The notes beneath the pieces were generated by a model that saw only the letters and a list, made by a program, of their open reading frames with translations, searched no databases and was not told where the DNA came from. A stretch of DNA of 64,000 nucleotides from Desulfovibrio sp. JC022 (GTDB lineage Bacteria; Desulfobacterota; Desulfovibrionia; Desulfovibrionales; Desulfovibrionaceae): positions 239,274 through 303,273 of the forward strand of contig NZ_VOPZ01000006.1 of assembly GCF_010470665.1 (NCBI RefSeq), read 5' to 3'. The position numbers and the translations under genes were made by a program. Shown here in pieces: positions 54,421-63,938 of this stretch (the stretch's first letter is position 1; every line of letters begins with the position of its first letter).

Positions 54421-56172
54421 ATGGCAGAAAACGCAGTTAAGCAGAGCAGTGATGTCGTAGTCGACAAAGCAGCAAGCTCATGGTCCGACCTATGGAAAAA
54501 AGAAGATTACTGGGCCATCTGGCTGGGATTCCTGATCCTGACCATCGGCGCAATAATCTTTTTCAACAATAAGCCCGCGGACATGGAAGCCAAGTTCGCA
54601 AAACAAAACACTATCATGACCGAGGAAGCTGCCCGTGCTCCCTTTAAAACCATAGCATGGTACGAGGCCCAGACCGCCAAAGAAAAAATCAAGGCCAAAA
54701 ACCAGCCTGTTGGTGAAGCCATCAAGTCTTTCATGGCTAAACCCAAAAAGTGGACAACCAACCCGCTGGACGCTTTCATCCAGACTCAGGAACAGGCTGA
54801 TATCAAAAACGCAGCGGGCATGCCCAAATATGAAAAGGCAAAAGCCGCAACAGCAGCAGCCAAAAGCGCAGCTCTCATTGCACAGTCCAAAGCTGAACAA
54901 GCCGGATTCAAAGATGCCAAGCTTAACGCAGAAACCTCCGCTTCTATTGAAACATGGCTGAAACTGCGCGCCAAGGAATCATCTGCCAAGAAAAAAATCA
55001 AAAATAAGCCGTACAACCTGATCCCTTCACTATTGGCTTTGATGATCGGATTCGGACTCTTCTTTGCAGTGGGAATGCGCTTCATCGACGGTGATGCCAA
55101 ACAATTCCTTAAAGGATTCGGGTTGGTTTTCGTTATTGCCGTCGCTTCTTATCTCATGGCCAATCAGGCGACCATGAAACAGTACGGTATCGGATATGCC
55201 GCTTGGGCTATTGCCATCGGTCTGGTTATTTCCAACACCATCGGAACCCCGACTTGGGCCAAGAAAGCTCTTCAGGTTGAATTTTTCATTAAGACCGGAC
55301 TTGTTCTGCTAGGTGCGGAAGTCCTGTTCAACAAAGTTGTGGCCATCGGTATCCCCGGTATCTTTGTAGCCTGGGTTGTCACCCCGGTTGTTCTGATCAC
55401 TACCTTCATCTTCGGTCAGAAAGTAATTAAGATACCGTCTAAAACCCTGAACATGGTTATCTCCGCCGACATGTCCGTTTGCGGTACTTCCGCAGCCATT
55501 GCAGCGGCTGCGGCATGCAAGGCCAAGAAAGAAGAGCTGACCCTCGCAATCGGCCTTTCCCTTGTCTTCACTTCCGTCATGATGATCATCATGCCCGCCA
55601 TCATCAAAGGCACCGGAATGCCTTTCATTCTCGGCGGAGCATGGATGGGCGGAACCATCGACGCCACCGGGGCTGTTGCAGCAGCCGGGGCCTTCCTTTC
55701 TGAAAAGGCTCTTTACGTAGCGGCGACCATTAAAATGATCCAGAACGTGCTGATCGGTGTAACCGCCTTCGGTATCGCCATCTTCTGGGCCACTAAAGTT
55801 GAAGCCAAAGCCGGGCAGAAAGTGCACGCCATGGAAATCTGGCACCGCTTTCCCAAGTTCGTACTCGGTTTCCTGACCGCATCGGTAATCTTCTCCATCA
55901 TCTACACTTCACTTGGTTCCGACGCTGGTTTCACCATGATTGACCAGGGCGTATTGCGCGGCTTCTCCCGCATCTTCCGCGGATGGTTCTTCTGCCTGTC
56001 CTTCGCAGCAATCGGGCTGGCTACCAACTTCCGTGAACTCAAGCATTACTTCAAAGGCGGCAAGCCGCTCATCCTTTACGTATGCGGCCAGTCCTTAAAC
56101 CTGTGCCTGACCCTGATCATGGCTTACCTCATGTTCTACGTGGTCTTCCCTGACATTACTTCCAAAATCTAG
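54421..56172 (+). CDS. YeiH-family (putative sulfate exporter) membrane protein with N-terminal insertion
   Basis: The 583-residue protein has the YeiH/UPF0324 core of about ten helices in its second part (from about residue 195; [54 protein letters not shown]). The family is classed as putative sulfate exporters, without firm function. Typical members have about 340-350 residues. Here one helix (about 32-50) is followed by roughly 150 residues rich in Ala, Lys and Glu that look helical or coiled, before the core. The gene is preceded by GGAGG, has its own sigma54 promoter and is divergent from the reductase operon, so a role in sulfur-oxyanion or sulfide-related transport is plausible. Confidence 0.8.
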   Translation: MAENAVKQSSDVVVDKAASSWSDLWKKEDYWAIWLGFLILTIGAIIFFNNKPADMEAKFAKQNTIMTEEAARAPFKTIAWYEAQTAKEKIKAKNQPVGEAIKSFMAKPKKWTTNPLDAFIQTQEQADIKNAAGMPKYEKAKAATAAAKSAALIAQSKAEQAGFKDAKLNAETSASIETWLKLRAKESSAKKKIKNKPYNLIPSLLALMIGFGLFFAVGMRFIDGDAKQFLKGFGLVFVIAVASYLMANQATMKQYGIGYAAWAIAIGLVISNTIGTPTWAKKALQVEFFIKTGLVLLGAEVLFNKVVAIGIPGIFVAWVVTPVVLITTFIFGQKVIKIPSKTLNMVISADMSVCGTSAAIAAAAACKAKKEELTLAIGLSLVFTSVMMIIMPAIIKGTGMPFILGGAWMGGTIDATGAVAAAGAFLSEKALYVAATIKMIQNVLIGVTAFGIAIFWATKVEAKAGQKVHAMEIWHRFPKFVLGFLTASVIFSIIYTSLGSDAGFTMIDQGVLRGFSRIFRGWFFCLSFAAIGLATNFRELKHYFKGGKPLILYVCGQSLNLCLTLIMAYLMFYVVFPDITSKI

Positions 56173-56198
56173 ACATTTGGAATCACACCCCCCTACAT

Positions 56199-56226
56199 GG
56201 AGGGAAGCGTTGATGCGCTTCCCTCC
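56199..56226 (+). other. Intercistronic hairpin after the YeiH-type gene
   Basis: GGAGGGAAGCG and CGCTTCCCTCC form an 11-bp stem with loop TTGATG. No T-run follows; it may protect the upstream mRNA end or partly terminate. Confidence 0.5.
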
Positions 56227-56244
56227 CCATAAAGGAACAACAAA

Positions 56245-56499
56245 ATGGAAAATAAACCCCTCAGCTTCAGAATTATTTCTTTCTTCGCCACTTGCGCCGT
56301 AATCTGGGCCATGGTCTTTGTAGCTGGTCCATTACTCATAGATACAACCCCGGCCTTCCGCACGCTGGCCGACTTTGTGGTCGAATCCGACATTGAAACC
56401 GGAGAATTTTACTACACAGATGTGGAAATTGTCGGACACGCGGATCACAACGCCCGCAGTTCAATGGAATACCTGCCCCACGGCCCCGGACCTGAATAG
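56245..56499 (+). CDS. Small single-helix membrane protein
   Basis: The 84-residue protein has one hydrophobic helix (residues about 10-30, ISFFATCAVIWAMVFVAGPL) and a short acidic tail (FVVESDIETGEFYYTDVEIV) likely outside the membrane. I recognise no family. It follows the YeiH-type gene after a hairpin, has AAGGAAC as a Shine-Dalgarno and is likely cotranscribed, possibly as an accessory subunit of that transporter. Confidence 0.6.
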   Translation: MENKPLSFRIISFFATCAVIWAMVFVAGPLLIDTTPAFRTLADFVVESDIETGEFYYTDVEIVGHADHNARSSMEYLPHGPGPE

Positions 56500-56516
56500 G
56501 AATCAGGACCAGTGGA

Positions 56517-56861
56517 TCAGGATCTGAACATGGAATCTATCATTTTACCGGCAGAAATGAGATAATAGCCGGTGCGTGGAACAGCACCGAGAAAATAGCC
56601 TAGCTGTTCGAGCTCTGTCCGGCCTAAATCAAGAATGGAAAAATAGACCTTAAAACAAAGGATAAGGCTCAAAAGGCACAGGATGGTTATGGGGACCGAG
56701 CTGCTCAGGCGGGTGAATAAATCCTTCACTTTAATTTTACTTTGAAAAAAGAGAACCAGAGCTGCCGCGCATTGCAAAAAACTGTTCCAGCCACGCACGA
56801 ACAGGTCCGCAGTGATAAAACCGGCCAGAAACGCTGCAAAAAATTGATAAAAACTGTTCAT
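56517..56861 (-). CDS. Small hypothetical membrane protein
   Basis: The 114-residue protein has three to four hydrophobic segments (FFAAFLAGFITADLFV, LQCAAALVLFF, VPITILCLLSLILCF). I recognise no family. The start MNSFYQFFAAF at 56861 follows GAGGGGGGGC and is preferred to the longer frame from 56933. It is on the minus strand between the small membrane protein gene and the sensor kinase gene and is divergent from the kinase. Confidence 0.55.
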   Translation of the reverse strand: MNSFYQFFAAFLAGFITADLFVRGWNSFLQCAAALVLFFQSKIKVKDLFTRLSSSVPITILCLLSLILCFKVYFSILDLGRTELEQLGYFLGAVPRTGYYLISAGKMIDSMFRS

Positions 56862-57002
56862 AGCCCCCCCTCGCTCAAAACCCGTTACAAAAAAGACTAC
56901 CCCATTTAATATAACCTTACCCTGCTCAAGCAATCACGGTCAAGGAAACCGGGCTTGACTTCGGGGGTTCCGGCTATAAACTGCTTGAGCAGGCGGCAAA
57001 GC

Positions 57003-59438
57003 ATGAAACTTCCCAGACCATATTCCATACAAAGCAAATTTCTTTTAAGCCTGATTCTGACCTCCCTTGTTATCGGGGGAGTTCTTTTTGCGGGCTTTTC
57101 CATGCACATGAGCAGGGTTCTCGAAAATGTCGTGCGCGAAAAAGCACGCATGGTTTTCGGGCAGGTGGACTCGGTGCAGAATTACGTGCGCGGTGTGCTC
57201 CGCCCTCAGATGTATGAAGAACTGCCCGATAAATTCATTATTCAGGCCATGTCTTCTTCTTTTGTAACCCGCAACATCATGGCCCGCGATGAAAATGAGA
57301 CCTCAAGCTTCAGCTACCGCCGTGTGGCGGAGGGAGCACGAAACCCGGACTATGAAGCAAAAGGGATAGAACTGGAGCTGATCAACCATTTCAGGGAAAA
57401 TCCCGGCAACAGATTCTGGGAAGGTTACAAAACCATCCACGGAGAAAAACATTTTGTCATGGCCCGCCCGGCGATGTTCAAAAAAAGCTGTTTGCGCTGT
57501 CACGGAAAAGTTGAAGACGCTCCCGTAGAACTGGTTGAACTATATGGCAATCGAGGTTTCGGACATACAGCTGACAGCATCGGCGGAGTGGATTTTGTCG
57601 GCCTGCCGGTCAGTGCTTCCGTAGCCCACATTCAGGAAACCATCATGACCTACATCGGCGTTTTCCTGCTGGCCGTGCTGCTTTATCTCGGAGCAACCAA
57701 CATGCTCTTCAAACGGATAGTAGCCAACAACATCCGTATCTTGACCACCAATTTCCGGCGCAATTTCAGTGATGAAAAAGGAGTGGCCCTTTTCAGGGAA
57801 GTGGAACAGGAAGATGAAATCGGCGAGATGATCGGCGGTATCGAGAAACTCAGTGACTACATGTTCGACACCCGCCAGAAACTACAGGAGTATGCATCCA
57901 ACCTTGAAAAGATGGTTGAGGAACGTACCGGAGAACTGGAACTGGAAGCAATTGCCCGCCAATCAGATGTGGAACTTTTCGTACAGCTTCTGGCCGGGTC
58001 CAGCCGCAGTCAGTCCCGAGCAGAGCTGTGGAGAGCAACCCTGCCCCTGATTCATAAAAGATTTAATCTTGAACGGACCGCTTATGTCTGCACTTTTTCC
58101 AGTAAAAATTTCTATTCCCTGCCGGATAATCCCGAACGTCCTCCCCTTCCCGATAATTGGGTGGAACTGCTGACCGAATCCGTTCCCCTTATCCTTGATG
58201 ACCGGGCATATATTCCAGTTGAGTCTTCTTCGGGAAGTGCCGAGGGACTGCTCTGCCTGTTTCGCAGGGAGAATTCATCATTCCGGGAAAAAGACCTTGC
58301 CGTATTACGGGCCATAGGACGCCAGCTCGGAATTGCAGCAGACAGCATTTCCGCACTGAACAGCATTGTGCGCCACAATGCCAACCTGCAATCAATATTT
58401 GAAGGTATCAGTGACCCCCTGCTGCTGGCTGACGGAACGGGAACCCCCATTGTTGCCAATGAATCTGCCCGCAAACTGGGAGAGGAACTTTCCGACGGAA
58501 CCATTACCGACGGCGGCGTGGTCAGCCTGCTCTGCCACGGCCCCGGAGATTCCGGAAACTGTGGAATTTCTAAATCCCTGTTTATGAACAAACCCTTGTC
58601 CAGAGAAGTCTCCCTGCCGGAGGGACGTTCTTTTGCCATCAATATCTATCCCATTCAGGATGCGGAAAATCCCATTGAACGCAGGGTGGTCATCTACGTT
58701 CATGAAACAACCAGTCAGAAACAGATGCTGGCCCATATGACTCAGGCCGAAAAGATGGCAACAGTAGGGAAACTTTCAGCCGGGCTGGCCCATGAAATCA
58801 ACAATCCGCTGGGGGTTATTCTCTGCTATGCTGAACTTTTGAAAAAAGATGCTGCCGGACAGAACGCCGAGGACATTGAAGTAATACTAAAACACACCAG
58901 ACAAGCCCAGACCGTACTAAAGGATCTGCTGAACTTCGCACGGCCAAAGGTTTCTTCAACAGTCGGCAGCGATTTGACAAAAATCGTCCGCGAAGTTGCC
59001 GATGTTTTCCGCATTCAAGCGGACAAACAGGGGGCGAAAATAAGCCTTGAACTTGATGAATCCATTCCTAAACTGAATGTGGAACCGCAGGCCCTTGAAC
59101 ACATTGTTGCCAACCTGCTCTTGAACGGGCTTGATGCTGTACCGGAAAACGAAGGCAGATTAAAAATTACCCTTGGCATTGAACAACCGGGGCAGGCCGT
59201 GCTTAAAGTAACGGACAACGGTCCCGGCATAGCACAGGAAGACCTGCAATATGTATTTGACCCCTTTTACACCACCAAAGAGGTGAATAAAGGTTCCGGT
59301 CTGGGGCTGGCTGTAGTATTTGGGTTCATGAGTGATCTCGGCGGTTCCATTGAAGTGGAGAACGGCAGCAAGGACAAAGGAGAACTGTCCGGGGCTGTAT
59401 TCACCCTGAAATTTCCCCTGACTGAAAAGGATGGATAA
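57003..59438 (+). CDS. Sensor histidine kinase with periplasmic c-type heme domain
   Basis: The 811-residue kinase has a first membrane helix (about 12-33) and a periplasmic DUF3365/Tll0287-like domain with one c-heme motif KSCLRCHGK (near residue 163). A second helix follows (about 215-235), then a HAMP-like linker, a GAF domain (about 320-460) and a PAS region (about 465-580). HisKA has the phospho-acceptor His in GLAHEINNPLG (about 597), and the ATPase domain has TDNGPGI and GSGLGLAVV. The start at 57003 gives a normal signal-anchor. The heme domain suggests redox or gas sensing outside the cytoplasm. The ATG of the response regulator overlaps its stop, so they form a pair. Confidence 0.9.
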   Translation: MKLPRPYSIQSKFLLSLILTSLVIGGVLFAGFSMHMSRVLENVVREKARMVFGQVDSVQNYVRGVLRPQMYEELPDKFIIQAMSSSFVTRNIMARDENETSSFSYRRVAEGARNPDYEAKGIELELINHFRENPGNRFWEGYKTIHGEKHFVMARPAMFKKSCLRCHGKVEDAPVELVELYGNRGFGHTADSIGGVDFVGLPVSASVAHIQETIMTYIGVFLLAVLLYLGATNMLFKRIVANNIRILTTNFRRNFSDEKGVALFREVEQEDEIGEMIGGIEKLSDYMFDTRQKLQEYASNLEKMVEERTGELELEAIARQSDVELFVQLLAGSSRSQSRAELWRATLPLIHKRFNLERTAYVCTFSSKNFYSLPDNPERPPLPDNWVELLTESVPLILDDRAYIPVESSSGSAEGLLCLFRRENSSFREKDLAVLRAIGRQLGIAADSISALNSIVRHNANLQSIFEGISDPLLLADGTGTPIVANESARKLGEELSDGTITDGGVVSLLCHGPGDSGNCGISKSLFMNKPLSREVSLPEGRSFAINIYPIQDAENPIERRVVIYVHETTSQKQMLAHMTQAEKMATVGKLSAGLAHEINNPLGVILCYAELLKKDAAGQNAEDIEVILKHTRQAQTVLKDLLNFARPKVSSTVGSDLTKIVREVADVFRIQADKQGAKISLELDESIPKLNVEPQALEHIVANLLLNGLDAVPENEGRLKITLGIEQPGQAVLKVTDNGPGIAQEDLQYVFDPFYTTKEVNKGSGLGLAVVFGFMSDLGGSIEVENGSKDKGELSGAVFTLKFPLTEKDG

Positions 59439-60841
59439 TGGCTGACACACATCAGCAAAAGATATTGGTAGTTGATGATCAGGAAGATTTCGCCCGAGGA
59501 ATCAAAAGATTAATCGAGGGGGCTTTTCCTGAGAATGAAGTCCACATGGCTTTCAATGGAGAGCAGGCACTTGCTGCACTTAAATCTCAGCAGGTAAACC
59601 TGATGATCAGTGACCTCCAGATGCCCGGCATGAACGGTCTGGAACTTTTAAAGACCGCCCTTACACAAAGCGATTCACTCTCTGTGGTAATGCTCACCGC
59701 CCACGGAACGGTGGAGACCGCAGTGGAAGCCCTTAAGGCGGGGGCCTATGATTTCGTGACCAAACCCATTGAACAGGAAAACCTGTTCCGGGTCATCAGC
59801 AAAGGCATGGAACGCAGCCGTTTACTTGAAGAGAACAGACTGCTTCGGGCACAGATTGAGCAGCACAAAGACCGGTTGCTTGGGCAAAGTCCAGTCATGC
59901 AGCAGCTAAAACAATCCATCGGAGCTGTGGCCCGTACTGATTACAATGTTCTGATTATGGGCGAGTCCGGAACGGGTAAAGAATTGGTGGCCGGGATGGT
60001 GCGGGACCTGAGTTCACGGGCGGATAAACCATACGTAACCGTCAACTGCACGGCCATCCCTGACAATCTTCTGGAGAGTGAACTTTTCGGACACGTAAAG
60101 GGAGCATTCAGCGGTGCAGATCATGACCGCGAAGGACTTTTTGCCCGCGCTGACGGGGGAACAATACTGCTCGATGAAATCGGCGATATCCCACTTGAAA
60201 CACAGGCCAAGCTATTACGGGTCCTTCAGGAAGGAGAGATCAGGCCCGTAGGCTCAGACCGTTCAAAAAATATCGATGTGCGAGTGCTGGCCTCTACCAA
60301 TCAGGACCTCCCCCTGCGGGTTGCGGAAAAATCATTTCGGGAAGACCTGTACCACCGCTTGAACGTGCTGCCTTTGAACCTTCCTTCACTGAAAAACCGC
60401 CCCGGCGATATTCCCTTGCTGGCCCGTTATTTTGCCCAAAAATCCTGTATCGAACTTGGGCTGCCGGAAAAAGAACTGGACCCGACAGTAGTAGGACATT
60501 TAAGCGGGCAGAAATGGACCGGAAATGTCCGCGAACTGCAAAACACCATGCGCAAACTGGCCGTATTCAGCACCGGGGAATCCATAACAATGCTGGCTGT
60601 AAACATGGCTGAAGGCAAAATGACCCAGGAAATGGGAGAAAAAACAGCTGCCAGCCTTCCCTTCAAAGAAGCTAAGCAACAATTGGTGGACAGCTTCAGC
60701 AGAAGCTACATCAGCGATATCCTGACCCGCAGCGGTGGCAATGTTTCAGAAGCAGCCCGCATGTCCGGTCTGTCCAGAGTGGCGGTGCAAAAGATGCTCG
60801 GCAGATTCAACCTTAAAACCTCGTTTTTTAAAGGGAATTAA
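59438..60841 (+). CDS. Sigma54-dependent response regulator (NtrC type)
   Basis: The 467-residue regulator has a receiver domain with DD at 13-14 and phospho-acceptor D59 (ISDLQMPG). The AAA+ domain (about 145-380) has GESGTGKE, a GAFSGA loop (Ser replaces Thr of the usual GAFTGA sigma54-contact motif) and GGTILLDEIGDIP. A Fis-type HTH closes the protein (NVSEAARMSGLSRVAVQKML). It is translationally coupled to the heme sensor kinase and probably activates the sigma54 promoter in front of the YeiH-type gene 5 kb upstream. GAFSGA is rarer than GAFTGA, and its effect on sigma54 use is not known here. Confidence 0.93.
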   Translation: MADTHQQKILVVDDQEDFARGIKRLIEGAFPENEVHMAFNGEQALAALKSQQVNLMISDLQMPGMNGLELLKTALTQSDSLSVVMLTAHGTVETAVEALKAGAYDFVTKPIEQENLFRVISKGMERSRLLEENRLLRAQIEQHKDRLLGQSPVMQQLKQSIGAVARTDYNVLIMGESGTGKELVAGMVRDLSSRADKPYVTVNCTAIPDNLLESELFGHVKGAFSGADHDREGLFARADGGTILLDEIGDIPLETQAKLLRVLQEGEIRPVGSDRSKNIDVRVLASTNQDLPLRVAEKSFREDLYHRLNVLPLNLPSLKNRPGDIPLLARYFAQKSCIELGLPEKELDPTVVGHLSGQKWTGNVRELQNTMRKLAVFSTGESITMLAVNMAEGKMTQEMGEKTAASLPFKEAKQQLVDSFSRSYISDILTRSGGNVSEAARMSGLSRVAVQKMLGRFNLKTSFFKGN

Positions 60842-61179
60842 ACCGAGATTCCAATGTGCTGTACAAGCAAGAATCATTCACCCAGCCCTTACCAGACGAA
60901 GTAAGCAGTCAAAGAGCTTTTCCAAGTCCATATCCACGACAAAAACGCGTTATCATCCACATGCTCCTAAGCCTGACGCAAAGCGTCATGTGCAGAACAA
61001 CCGGGACGAAATCCGTAACAGAACTCAAAAAACAGTAGTTCCAGTACCCAAGTCAGTACTTGCAGGATGGCTTGCTGAACAAAACGGGAACCCCAGACGG
61101 AATGTCCCGCCTCCGAGTTTGTAGAGAACTTGCACCACTTAAATTTACGTCATGCTTTGTGCGCAAGCTTACAGATAAG
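60842..61179. other. Gene-free region between response regulator and hydrolase genes
   Basis: In these 338 bases between convergent genes no ORF resembles a protein family. TGACGCAAAGCGTCA at 60974-60988 is a 6-bp hairpin without a T-run. The composition does not show a strong terminator or repeat copy. The stretch could hold decayed coding sequence, but no parent is recognisable. Confidence 0.45.
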
Positions 61180-62481
61180 CTATCCCCAAAATTCATCCAA
61201 AATATAACAACGCCCCTCCTCTGCCAGAGGAAAAGGACTGTTGGCCAGATAAGGGGTATGATAACCGAGTACTTTCCCGCTAATCTTAGCCTGCAAAGAC
61301 TCGACCTGCTTCCAGTGGGTGTGCACACTGTCCGGGTTATCAAACTCTATTTCATGAAAAACAAGATCACAGGAAGCAAACCACTCGGCTTCCAGCTCAG
61401 CACGCTTGAGGATTTTATTGATCCCTTCATCATACTTCGTGTCACCTGAATAGCCGAAACTTCTCCCCCCGGCTGAAATCTTAAGCCCGATGGTTCCGTA
61501 AGGCAGGATATGATGATTCCAGCGGCTGTCAATTCGGATTGGGCCTAATTGAAACGGAATACCGGGTTGCAACGAAAAGCACTCCACATGCTCTTCCAAA
61601 TCGGGAAAAAGCGGAGAATATAGATCTGTCAGAATTCGAAATACGTTGTCGGCAAGAATCAACTTCAACTTTCGGTTATGCTTGCGGGCCCGCTGCATAC
61701 AGGCGGTAAAACCCTGCACGTGGTCTTCGTGATTATGAGTGAATAAAAAATGGGTGACGTCGTCCCAGTGGATGTTGTGCCGGGCAAGGGTGTGGGCCGG
61801 ATAACCGCAAGGGTCTATCCAGATAACATATTCGCCGAAACGGACAATGGTGTTGGCAACAGTACCGTAAACCCCATTTCCACAGCCGATAGGAAGAACT
61901 TCAAGGCTCTCACGGTTTTTGCTGTCTCTGGGAATAGCTGCCAACAGGGATTCGATAGCAGCATCGGGACTTTCAGACGGAAGCAAATCATTGCGGCAAT
62001 AAAGAAATTCATCGGCATCGGAAATGACAACATCACTGCCTTGGCAGCAAATTTCCAGACTGCCGATACGATAACATGGATCGGCAGCGTTATGATGAAA
62101 CCATTTACCGAGCCAATTCTTGCGGACCACTTTGAGATTTTTGTCATCAAAAAAATATGGGAAAATGCATTCAAGGTGACTGTAAACCTGTTTTACGTTT
62201 TGCTTTGAGCCTACATATTCCCTTAAGATACCGCCTTTTATCTGAGACTGCCAAAGAATAAATTCTTCTCCGGTACGGTTGTCCCCGGCCAACGAGACCT
62301 CCCAATCGGGAACCACCACGATCTCCTCCCGGAAACCGTGTTCAGTCAGAAATTTAGCAACGTCCGGCATACTGCCGATCCGCACGGTCCCCTCTGAGGT
62401 ACAAACCAAGTCTACAAACATCCCGCAGTGTTCTATCCGCTGCACCCGTTCTGTCAGCTTCCGTAACGTACTGATAGTCAT
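61180..62481 (-). CDS. Metallo-beta-lactamase-fold hydrolase
   Basis: The 433-residue protein has a metallo-beta-lactamase domain in its second half (about residues 190-430): the metal motif THNHEDHVQG (HxHxDH), SRWNHHILPYG, FGYSGDTKYDE with the bridging Asp, and GYHTPYL near the end. The first 190 residues have no recognised domain; they include several Cys and Trp residues. The substrate is unknown. It diverges from a LacI-family gene, and a LacI-type half-palindrome lies 22-35 bases upstream of its ATG. Control by that regulator, perhaps by looping between two operators, is likely. Confidence 0.8.
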   Translation of the reverse strand: MTISTLRKLTERVQRIEHCGMFVDLVCTSEGTVRIGSMPDVAKFLTEHGFREEIVVVPDWEVSLAGDNRTGEEFILWQSQIKGGILREYVGSKQNVKQVYSHLECIFPYFFDDKNLKVVRKNWLGKWFHHNAADPCYRIGSLEICCQGSDVVISDADEFLYCRNDLLPSESPDAAIESLLAAIPRDSKNRESLEVLPIGCGNGVYGTVANTIVRFGEYVIWIDPCGYPAHTLARHNIHWDDVTHFLFTHNHEDHVQGFTACMQRARKHNRKLKLILADNVFRILTDLYSPLFPDLEEHVECFSLQPGIPFQLGPIRIDSRWNHHILPYGTIGLKISAGGRSFGYSGDTKYDEGINKILKRAELEAEWFASCDLVFHEIEFDNPDSVHTHWKQVESLQAKISGKVLGYHTPYLANSPFPLAEEGRCYILDEFWG

Positions 62482-62502
62482 TTACATGTCCCTTCTTCGC
62501 AA

Positions 62503-62516
62503 TGTATATGTTTACA
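62503..62516. promoter_or_regulatory. LacI-type operator, hydrolase side
   Basis: TGTATATGTTTACA differs at two bases from the perfect palindrome at 62661. It lies just upstream of the hydrolase start. Confidence 0.6.
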
Positions 62517-62660
62517 TAGAAATGACACTAGCGAGATCATAATGCCACATCAAACCTGTATACTTTCAACTTATCAAAACTAAAAATTCAATAAAAACAA
62601 GCATAAAACTCAATTTTTAACAATTTCGTTGACATAAACATTAACAAGCTGCTAACAGAA

Positions 62661-62674
62661 TGTAAACGTTTACA
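62661..62674. promoter_or_regulatory. LacI-type operator, regulator side
   Basis: TGTAAACGTTTACA is a perfect 14-base palindrome with the central CG typical of LacI-family sites. It lies 15 bases upstream of the LacI-family start and downstream of TTGACA at 62629-62634, so it would block that promoter. The two operators are 158 bases apart, about 15 helical turns. Confidence 0.8.
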
Positions 62675-62688
62675 TAGTGAGGTCATTT

Positions 62689-63711
62689 GTGAGCACAATT
62701 CGTGATGTTGCGCGACTAGCGCAAGTTTCCACCGCTACGGTTTCACGGGTTATCAATTCCCCTGAATCAGTGCGCGAGAAAACCCGTGAGAAAGTTCTCC
62801 GGGCCATGAAGATGTGTAATTACAAATACAACGCCCTCGCACGCGGTTTTGCCACCAAAAAGTCAAATACCATCGGGCTGATCATTCCCAACATCAACAA
62901 CCCGGTATTCGCAGAATCCACTCTGGGGGTTCAGGAATACGCCGATGAAAAACAAACCAAAGTAATTCTCGGCAACACGTCCTATAAAATATCACAGGAA
63001 GAAAGCCTGATCAAAGCCTTACGCGAAAGTCAGGTAGACGGACTGATCATCACTACGACCAACCCCAAAGGTGAAATAATCAAAAACCTTGTGGATGAAG
63101 ACATCCCCTTTGTACTGCTTTTCAGCACAGTAAAAGGCGGCCGTATTTCAGCCGTGGGTGTTGATAACTACCGGGGCGGCTACGTGGCCACCGAACACCT
63201 TATTTCACTCGGGCACCGCAGGATCGGAATGATTGCGGGTAGTTTTTCCGTAACTGACAGAGCCTACCACCGCTGGCACGGCTACCGCCAATGCCTCAAG
63301 GACAATGGAATTCCCTACGATAAAGAACTGCTGGTCCAGACCGAGTACTCCCTTTCCGGAGGACGGGACTCAATCAAAGAACTGATTAAGCAGGACTCCC
63401 CGCCCAGCGCGGTTTTCTGCTCCAACGATTACATCGCTCTCGGGGCAATCAAAGGCGCTCGGGAGGCTGGTTTGTCCCTGCCTGAAGATCTATCCATTGT
63501 CGGATTTGATGACATGCCCACAGCTTCATACATGGTCCCGGCCCTGACCACTATCCGTCAGCCCGCCTATGAAATGGGCAGACGCGCCTGTGAACTTCTT
63601 TTGCAGAAAATTGATGCTCCGGACAAAACGGAGCAACATATGATGGAGACCAAACTGGTTGTCCGCGAATCTACTGCCGCCGTCCCGCAAACGCACGTAA
63701 AACAACACTAG
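62689..63711 (+). CDS. LacI-family transcriptional regulator
   Basis: The 340-residue protein starts with the LacI-type HTH and hinge (STIRDVARLAQVSTATVSRVIN) and continues with a periplasmic-binding-protein-like effector domain (NTIGLIIPNINNPVFAEST, VDGLIITTTNP, GFDDMPTASYMVPALTTIRQ). The GTG at 62689 is preferred because GAGGT lies six bases upstream and translation then begins MSTIRDVA; a GTG at 62677 lies next to the operator. It probably represses itself and the divergent hydrolase gene. Effector unknown, possibly a sugar or nucleoside. Its stop codon forms the loop of its own terminator. Confidence 0.9.
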   Translation: MSTIRDVARLAQVSTATVSRVINSPESVREKTREKVLRAMKMCNYKYNALARGFATKKSNTIGLIIPNINNPVFAESTLGVQEYADEKQTKVILGNTSYKISQEESLIKALRESQVDGLIITTTNPKGEIIKNLVDEDIPFVLLFSTVKGGRISAVGVDNYRGGYVATEHLISLGHRRIGMIAGSFSVTDRAYHRWHGYRQCLKDNGIPYDKELLVQTEYSLSGGRDSIKELIKQDSPPSAVFCSNDYIALGAIKGAREAGLSLPEDLSIVGFDDMPTASYMVPALTTIRQPAYEMGRRACELLLQKIDAPDKTEQHMMETKLVVRESTAAVPQTHVKQH

Positions 63712-63721
63712 GTGTTGTTTT
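63699..63721 (+). terminator. Terminator with the stop codon in its loop
   Basis: AAAACAACAC and GTGTTGTTTT form a 10-bp stem whose 3-base loop is the TAG stop codon of the LacI-family gene. A further AT-rich hairpin (AAAATAAAT/ATTTATTTT) follows at 63726-63746. Confidence 0.65.
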
Positions 63722-63800
63722 TACTAAAATAAATATGATTTATTTTAACGTACACGGGAAACGGAAGCAGGGGATGGCGGGGACAGACAGTAGCAAAAGG

Positions 63801-63824
63801 ATTGCCGCAATTGTTGCCGCAATT
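63801..63824 (+). repeat. Short tandem repeat, two units of 12 bases
   Basis: TTGCCGCAATT occurs twice in direct order (63802-63812 and 63814-63824) in the gap after the LacI-family gene. Function unknown. Confidence 0.5.
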
Positions 63825-63862
63825 CTGATAAGTAAGGAACCTTTAGGAGGAATACTAAACAA

Positions 63863-63908
63863 CCACCAGCTAGAAGCTGGTGGGTTTGAGCTAGCGGACT
63901 GAAAGTCC
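63863..63908. mobile_element. Hairpins resembling an IS200/IS605-type element end
   Basis: CCACCAGCT and AGCTGGTGG form a 9-bp stem with a 3-base loop, followed by GGTTTGAG and a second hairpin GGACT-GAA-AGTCC. Subterminal imperfect hairpins of this kind flank IS200/IS605-family elements. They lie just past the 3' end of a minus-strand coding frame cut by the window edge. The element type is a guess. Confidence 0.4.
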
Positions 63909-63938
63909 AGCATAACACCGGCAGGCTAACGCAGCCGG

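Noticed and set aside
60856..61038. 60-codon plus-strand frame in the gap after the response regulator
   Set aside because: No Shine-Dalgarno, no family pattern and a composition unlike neighbouring genes.
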